From assembly GCA_023434265.1 (NCBI GenBank), contig JAEYTA010000045.1:1-18096 (forward strand): a stretch of 18,096 nucleotides of DNA, written 5' to 3'. The notes below the pieces were generated by a model. The model saw nothing but the letters and a program-made list of their open reading frames with translations, searched no databases and had not been told where the DNA came from. The stretch comes from Pseudomonadota bacterium. Lineage in GTDB: Bacteria; Pseudomonadota; Alphaproteobacteria; Caulobacterales; Caulobacteraceae. Made by a program: the position numbers and the translations under genes. This document shows positions 15,071-18,096 of this stretch, piece after piece; the first letter of the stretch is position 1, and every line of letters starts with the position of its first letter.

Positions 15071-15094
15071 CGCCCGCCCCCCGGCGGGCGTTTT
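15071..15094 (+). terminator. Intrinsic terminator after the Hpt gene
   Basis: CGCCCGCC at 15071-15078 pairs perfectly with GGCGGGCG at 15083-15090 around a CCCC loop and is followed by TTTT at 15091-15094. It begins 25 bases after the Hpt stop codon. This is the clearest rho-independent terminator in the window and probably ends the DUF2336-nadK-Hpt run. Confidence 0.85.
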
Positions 15095-15370
15095 CGTATG
15101 CGGGACTCCCGGGACCTTCCCTCTGGAGACATTGCGACCCGAAAGCAGGACTCTGGCCCCTCCCCGCGCCTCGTTCGGCGGCTGCGTCCGTTCCTGGCGC
15201 AGCACCCTGCCCTACTGTCGGCGAGCCCCGCTCCGCCGGTCTTTGACAGCCCGAACCCCCCGCCGGCTCCGGTCGAGGACCCGGCGCTCACGCAGGCCCG
15301 CGGTCGAGACATTGTCTCCACAAGGCAGCTTTTCGCGGAATTATCGCAAGGGGCGTCCTGGGCGGGCCGC
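15095..15370. other. Gene-free convergent intergenic stretch
   Basis: This region between the Hpt terminator and the stop of the second DUF2336 gene holds no convincing gene; open frames here are continuations of shadows and have no homology I recognise. It contains two copies of GAGACATTG (near 15127 and at 15306-15314), the second within a small palindrome GAGAC-ATT-GTCTC at 15306-15318, a TTGACA at 15243-15248, and an AT-rich patch near 15339-15344. A small RNA is conceivable but unsupported. Confidence 0.4.
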
Positions 15371-16510
15371 TCAGGCGGCGACGCCGACCTCGGTCCGACT
15401 GGCCGGGTGCTGGTCCAGGCGCTCCATCAGATAGGTCAGGTCGTCGCGCGCCACGTGCGGCCGCTGGGTCAGGAAGCGCTCCAGCATCTGCTGCCGGAAG
15501 GCGTCGCCGGAGGTGTCCGCCCCCTCGGCCTGCAGCGCCCGCCAGGTGTCGACGCCGGCGCGGAAGGCCTGGAACAGGCGCGGCGGCAGGCCCGCCCGGT
15601 CGTAGATCGCCTTCAGCCCCAAGGGTCCGGCGTCGTGGATCATCAGCCACGCCCGCTGGTGCGGCGTTCCCGCCAGCTCCGCCAGGCCGTGCTCGAACAG
15701 CCCCATCTGACCGCGCGCCAGGGCGCGCAGCAGCAGCGAGGCGGTCAGCGCCTTGCGGGCGTTCAGGCTGGCGGCGAAGCGGCCCAGGTCGGCGTGGCTG
15801 GAGGCCTGGTCGACCAGGTCGACAGTGGCGCGCTCGCGCCCGAAGGCGGCCAGCCGGATGGCGGTCTCGGGGGCCACCGCATGGCGCGTGACGAGGTGCT
15901 CGCGCACGGCGTCCGAGGCCAGTTCGATCAGCCGTTCGGTCACCGACAGCGGCAGCGCCTGCCGGTAGGCCATGGCCGCGACGACCTCGGGCGTGTCGCC
16001 GAACCGGTCGACGCAGCGGGCGAGGGCCGGTTCCGCGATGTCGGCATTGTCGTTGGCGGCGAGCGTCCGCACCGCCTGGGCGCAGCCGACCTCGGCCACC
16101 GCCGCGGCGACGTCGCGGCTGACCACCGGACGGGCCGCCACCGCCGTCTGCCGCACCGTCGACCCGGCATGGACGATCTCGATCAGGTCCTCGTCGGTGA
16201 AGACCGGCGAAAAGTTGATCAATGGCAGGGCCACGCTGTCGACGTCGGCCGCCAGCCGGCGCGCCACGTCGCGCGGAATGAGGTCCGACGCCTTCAGCGT
16301 CACCGCCATGGCCCGGCGCACCAGCTCGGCGGCGTCTTCGGCCAGCATGCGCAGGATCTTGTGGGCGGCCGCGCGCCCGGCCTCGTCCAGCTCCGCCCGA
16401 TCCATGTTGCGGCACAGCTTGTGCGCGGCCGACGCCCGCTCGTCATCGTCCGCGGCCTTGATCAGCCTGCGGATGTCAATTTCGGTCAGGCGGGCGCGGT
16501 AGGCGGTCAT
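15371..16510 (-). CDS. DUF2336 domain protein, HEAT-like helical repeats (paralogue 2)
   Basis: Encodes 379 residues without signal or membrane segment. Helical repeats run throughout; INFSPVFTDEDLIEIVHAGSTVRQTAVAARPVVS at roughly 98-131 is the DUF2336 core and aligns clearly with the matching block of the first DUF2336 protein. Later segments MGLFEHGLAELAG and LGLKAIYDRAGLPPRLFQAFR also have counterparts there, so the two are divergent paralogues with the same architecture. The ATG at 16510 is preferred over an in-frame ATG at 16543 because MTAYRARLTEIDIRRL looks like a real start and leaves the TTAG/TTAA promoter-like elements outside the gene; no strong ribosome binding sequence is visible for either. 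It lies 81 bases after the transglycosylase gene on the same strand. Function unknown. Confidence 0.85.
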   Translation of the reverse strand: MTAYRARLTEIDIRRLIKAADDDERASAAHKLCRNMDRAELDEAGRAAAHKILRMLAEDAAELVRRAMAVTLKASDLIPRDVARRLAADVDSVALPLINFSPVFTDEDLIEIVHAGSTVRQTAVAARPVVSRDVAAAVAEVGCAQAVRTLAANDNADIAEPALARCVDRFGDTPEVVAAMAYRQALPLSVTERLIELASDAVREHLVTRHAVAPETAIRLAAFGRERATVDLVDQASSHADLGRFAASLNARKALTASLLLRALARGQMGLFEHGLAELAGTPHQRAWLMIHDAGPLGLKAIYDRAGLPPRLFQAFRAGVDTWRALQAEGADTSGDAFRQQMLERFLTQRPHVARDDLTYLMERLDQHPASRTEVGVAA

Positions 16511-16556
16511 CGGCGGGCTCGGACTCCAGCTGCGCCTTAGCATCGGCCCGCCATCG

Positions 16557-16571
16557 TTAACGGGTGGTTCA
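16557..16571. promoter_or_regulatory. CtrA-like box upstream of the second DUF2336 gene
   Basis: TTAA at 16557-16560 and TTCA at 16568-16571 are seven bases apart, one mismatch from TTAA-N7-TTAA. A TTAG at 16537-16540 lies exactly 20 bases to the left, giving offsets 0/20/31 that recur at 17395-17429. The box lies 47 bases upstream of the ATG at 16510, in the gap after the transglycosylase stop. GANTC sites flank it at 16522-16526 and 16581-16585. Confidence 0.42.
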
Positions 16572-16591
16572 CCATGGCCGGATTCGCGCGA

Positions 16592-17389
16592 TCAGGCTTC
16601 GCGCGTTTCCCCCGGCCCGAAGGCCCCGCCGAAGCCCGGTCGCCCGCCCTCCCCGTCCTGCCCCAGCAACAGGGCCAACAGGCTCTGGTCCTGGCGCAGC
16701 CGGTCAAGCCGCGCCGCCAGCATCTGGTCGCGTTCCGACAGCTCCGGCGCGGCCGGGCTCTGGGCGTATACGGCGGCGGGGGCCCCGCCCCCCGCCGAGC
16801 GCTGAAGGTTGGCGTGCACCTCCGCCACCGTCGCCGGACGGCCGTCGCGGTAGAAGATCGAGCGGTTCGCCGCAGCCGCCTCGGGGAACAACGAGGCCGC
16901 GCTCGAGCCGGGCCGTCGGGTCATCGCCTCCATCAGCTGCGCCGCGCCCGCCGGGCCGAGGAAGTGCGCCGCATAGAGGTCGCCGGCCCCCGGCTCTCGA
17001 CCGGTGCGGCCGCGCAGGTACGCGGCGTTGGAGGCGGTCAGCTCCGCCGCCATCACCGAGGCGGCCTGCGGATCGAAGCGCAGGTCCAGCACCACGTTGC
17101 GCGCCGCCCCCGCCACGCGCCAACGTCCGTCGGAGCCGCGGTGGATCAGATCGGCGTACTGGCCGTAGCCATGCTTGGCCCCGTGCGCCTTCACCGTCGC
17201 CAGCCAGGTCTGCTCGATGAACTGGAACAGGCCGGCGGCCGAAGAGGTGGGCGCGCGCGCGGACGGGTTCATCGCGCTCTCGCGACGGGCCGTGCGCACG
17301 AGGAAGTCGGCGTCCACCCCGGTCGCGCTCGACGCCCGCCGGATGGCCGCCTCAACCCCGTTCGACGATGGAATCGCCCCGATGGTCAT
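16592..17389 (-). CDS. Lytic transglycosylase, SLT domain, no visible signal peptide
   Basis: Encodes 265 residues. The N-terminal SLT fold carries the catalytic Glu37 in ARRESAMNPSAR and the GLFQFIEQTW segment at 53-62, hallmarks of enzymes that cleave the MurNAc-GlcNAc bond of peptidoglycan to a 1,6-anhydro product. A second half (about 85-200) is helical and ends in a Pro/Ala linker and the amphipathic ERDQMLAARLDRLRQDQSLLALLLG helix. No Sec signal or lipobox is seen, so export would need another route, for example a flagellar or other secretion system. Caulobacter PleA, a transglycosylase homologue for pilus and flagellum assembly, is a possible relative, but I cannot confirm orthology. 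The ATG at 17389 has no clear ribosome binding sequence; GTTAACGATT precedes it. Confidence 0.88.
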   Translation of the reverse strand: MTIGAIPSSNGVEAAIRRASSATGVDADFLVRTARRESAMNPSARAPTSSAAGLFQFIEQTWLATVKAHGAKHGYGQYADLIHRGSDGRWRVAGAARNVVLDLRFDPQAASVMAAELTASNAAYLRGRTGREPGAGDLYAAHFLGPAGAAQLMEAMTRRPGSSAASLFPEAAAANRSIFYRDGRPATVAEVHANLQRSAGGGAPAAVYAQSPAAPELSERDQMLAARLDRLRQDQSLLALLLGQDGEGGRPGFGGAFGPGETREA

Positions 17390-17414
17390 AATCGTTAACG
17401 CTGGCCAACTCTGG

Positions 17415-17429
17415 TTAACGGAACCCTAA
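17415..17429. promoter_or_regulatory. CtrA-like box upstream of the transglycosylase gene
   Basis: TTAA at 17415-17418 and CTAA at 17426-17429 are seven bases apart, followed by C, one mismatch from TTAA-N7-TTAAC. Another TTAA at 17395-17398 lies exactly 20 bases to the left, so the elements fall at offsets 0/20/31, nearly in helical phase. The box is 26 bases from the transglycosylase ATG at 17389 and 116 bases from the divergent tonB start. ATCGTTAACG at 17391-17400 is repeated exactly at 16553-16562. Confidence 0.5.
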
Positions 17430-17495
17430 CGGCAAGCGCCGAGGGCCGTGACCATTTCGCGGCGAAGCTCGCCCAAAACTTGCCGCAGCGTCAGC

Positions 17496-17508
17496 GCTCA
17501 ACTTGAGC
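17496..17508. promoter_or_regulatory. Perfect 13-base palindrome upstream of tonB, possible operator
   Basis: GCTCAA-C-TTGAGC is a perfect 6-1-6 inverted repeat ending 37 bases before the tonB start. The position and symmetry suit a dimeric regulator, or the 5' leader of the tonB transcript. It does not resemble a Fur box. No regulator can be named. Confidence 0.35.
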
Positions 17509-17545
17509 ATGGGCGCTGTGGGGGCAGCGACAGGGAGAGACGGCC

Positions 17546-18096
17546 ATGATGATCAGAACCGCTGGCGGCCCCGGACTGGTGAGCCCCATCGACTTCCACG
17601 AGCGGCGGGGCCCCGGCCTCTCGCGCAACGCCTGGATCGCCATCGGCGTGGTCGCGGCGGCCCACATCGGCGTTGGGGCGGCGTTGTATTTCCAGCGCTT
17701 CGAGCTGGACCTGCCGCCGGTCGCGCCGACGCCGCGGGGCGTGACGGTGACGCTGGAGCCGGCGCCCAGGCCCAAGCCCGTCGAGGCGGAGCGCGAACCC
17801 GCGGCGCCCAATCCCCCGATCCATCGCCCCGCCCCCTTCCCGGTCGAGGTCGAGACGCTTCCGGCGGTGATCAACGACGACGCCCGCCCCTCGCCCGGCC
17901 CGACCATCTCGCTGACGGAGACCGTCGAGAAACCTGTGGACGACGCCCCGCCGGCGGCCGAACCGGAGCCGCGGCCGGCTCCGGTGATCCGCAATCCGAG
18001 CTGGGCCCGCCAGCCCACCGGCGAGCAGATGATGCGCGCCTACCCCGACCGCGCCCTGTCGCGGGGGATCGGCGGCTCGGCAACGCTGAACTGCCT
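17546..18096 (+). CDS. Energy transducer TonB (3' end outside the window)
   Basis: The first 183 codons are present and the frame is open to the window edge. Residues 1-27 are cytoplasmic, 29-49 form the single membrane anchor (NAWIAIGVVAAAHIGVGAALYF) with a histidine at position 40 as in TonB anchors, and 56 to about 150 are a Pro/Glu/Lys-rich periplasm-spanning linker. The TonB C-terminal domain begins near WARQPTGEQMMRAYPDRA and runs off the window after TLNCL. It couples the ExbBD proton motor to outer-membrane receptors for siderophores, cobalamin or sugars. The ATG at 17546 follows AGGGAGAG with five or more bases of spacing; a second ATG directly follows. No ExbB or ExbD gene is in the window. 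Confidence 0.93.
   Translation, partial: MMIRTAGGPGLVSPIDFHERRGPGLSRNAWIAIGVVAAAHIGVGAALYFQRFELDLPPVAPTPRGVTVTLEPAPRPKPVEAEREPAAPNPPIHRPAPFPVEVETLPAVINDDARPSPGPTISLTETVEKPVDDAPPAAEPEPRPAPVIRNPSWARQPTGEQMMRAYPDRALSRGIGGSATLNC

Noticed and set aside
1..18096. CRISPR arrays, insertion sequences or toxin-antitoxin pairs
   Set aside because: No regularly spaced direct repeats, transposase motifs or small toxin-antitoxin gene pairs were found on either strand.

Overview
The window is GC-rich DNA (about 70% by eye) with compact bacterial genes on both strands. Gene content and order suggest an alphaproteobacterium of the Caulobacterales, most likely a Brevundimonas-like member of Caulobacteraceae. 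Supporting signs are two DUF2336 proteins, a TonB with a short N-terminal extension and proline-rich linker, a FeoB of about 620 residues, CtrA-like TTAA-N7-TTAA boxes in otherwise TA-poor intergenic DNA, and palindromic intergenic repeats. Genus assignment is inference; no rRNA or taxonomic marker is present.

Layout. 1-216: gene-free leader with a 13-base G run and a palindromic repeat. 217-2895: small housekeeping genes: a RidA-like protein, a GNAT-superfamily protein of the COG3146 type preceded by an inverted pair of REP-like repeats, a four-helix PF04020 membrane protein (minus strand) and a HIT-family hydrolase. 2944-3019: tRNA-Thr(UGU), overlapped antisense by the end of a zinc-ribbon-like ORF. 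3609-5746: feoAB ferrous iron transport operon on the minus strand, with a Fur-like box lying over its likely -10 element. 5890-6375: a divergent c-type cytochrome lipoprotein. 6378-10723: an RND efflux adaptor and pump pair on the minus strand, with no outer-membrane TolC partner in the window. 10872-12415: a class II aldolase/adducin protein translationally coupled to a predicted outer-membrane beta-barrel protein (minus strand). 12556-15045: DUF2336 protein, NAD kinase and a single-domain Hpt phosphotransfer protein on the plus strand, ended by a good intrinsic terminator. 15371-17389: a second DUF2336 protein and a lytic transglycosylase on the minus strand. 17546-end: energy transducer TonB, cut by the window edge.

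How the genes fit together. Iron and envelope themes recur (feoAB, TonB, RND pump, beta-barrel, transglycosylase). The most interesting pattern is on the right: both DUF2336 genes and the transglycosylase gene carry a one-mismatch CtrA-type box just upstream, and two of these regions share the same 0/20/31 spacing of TTAA-like tetramers. With the Hpt protein nearby this suggests a cell-cycle-controlled set, which is inference. No CRISPR array, insertion sequence, integrase or phage cluster was seen.
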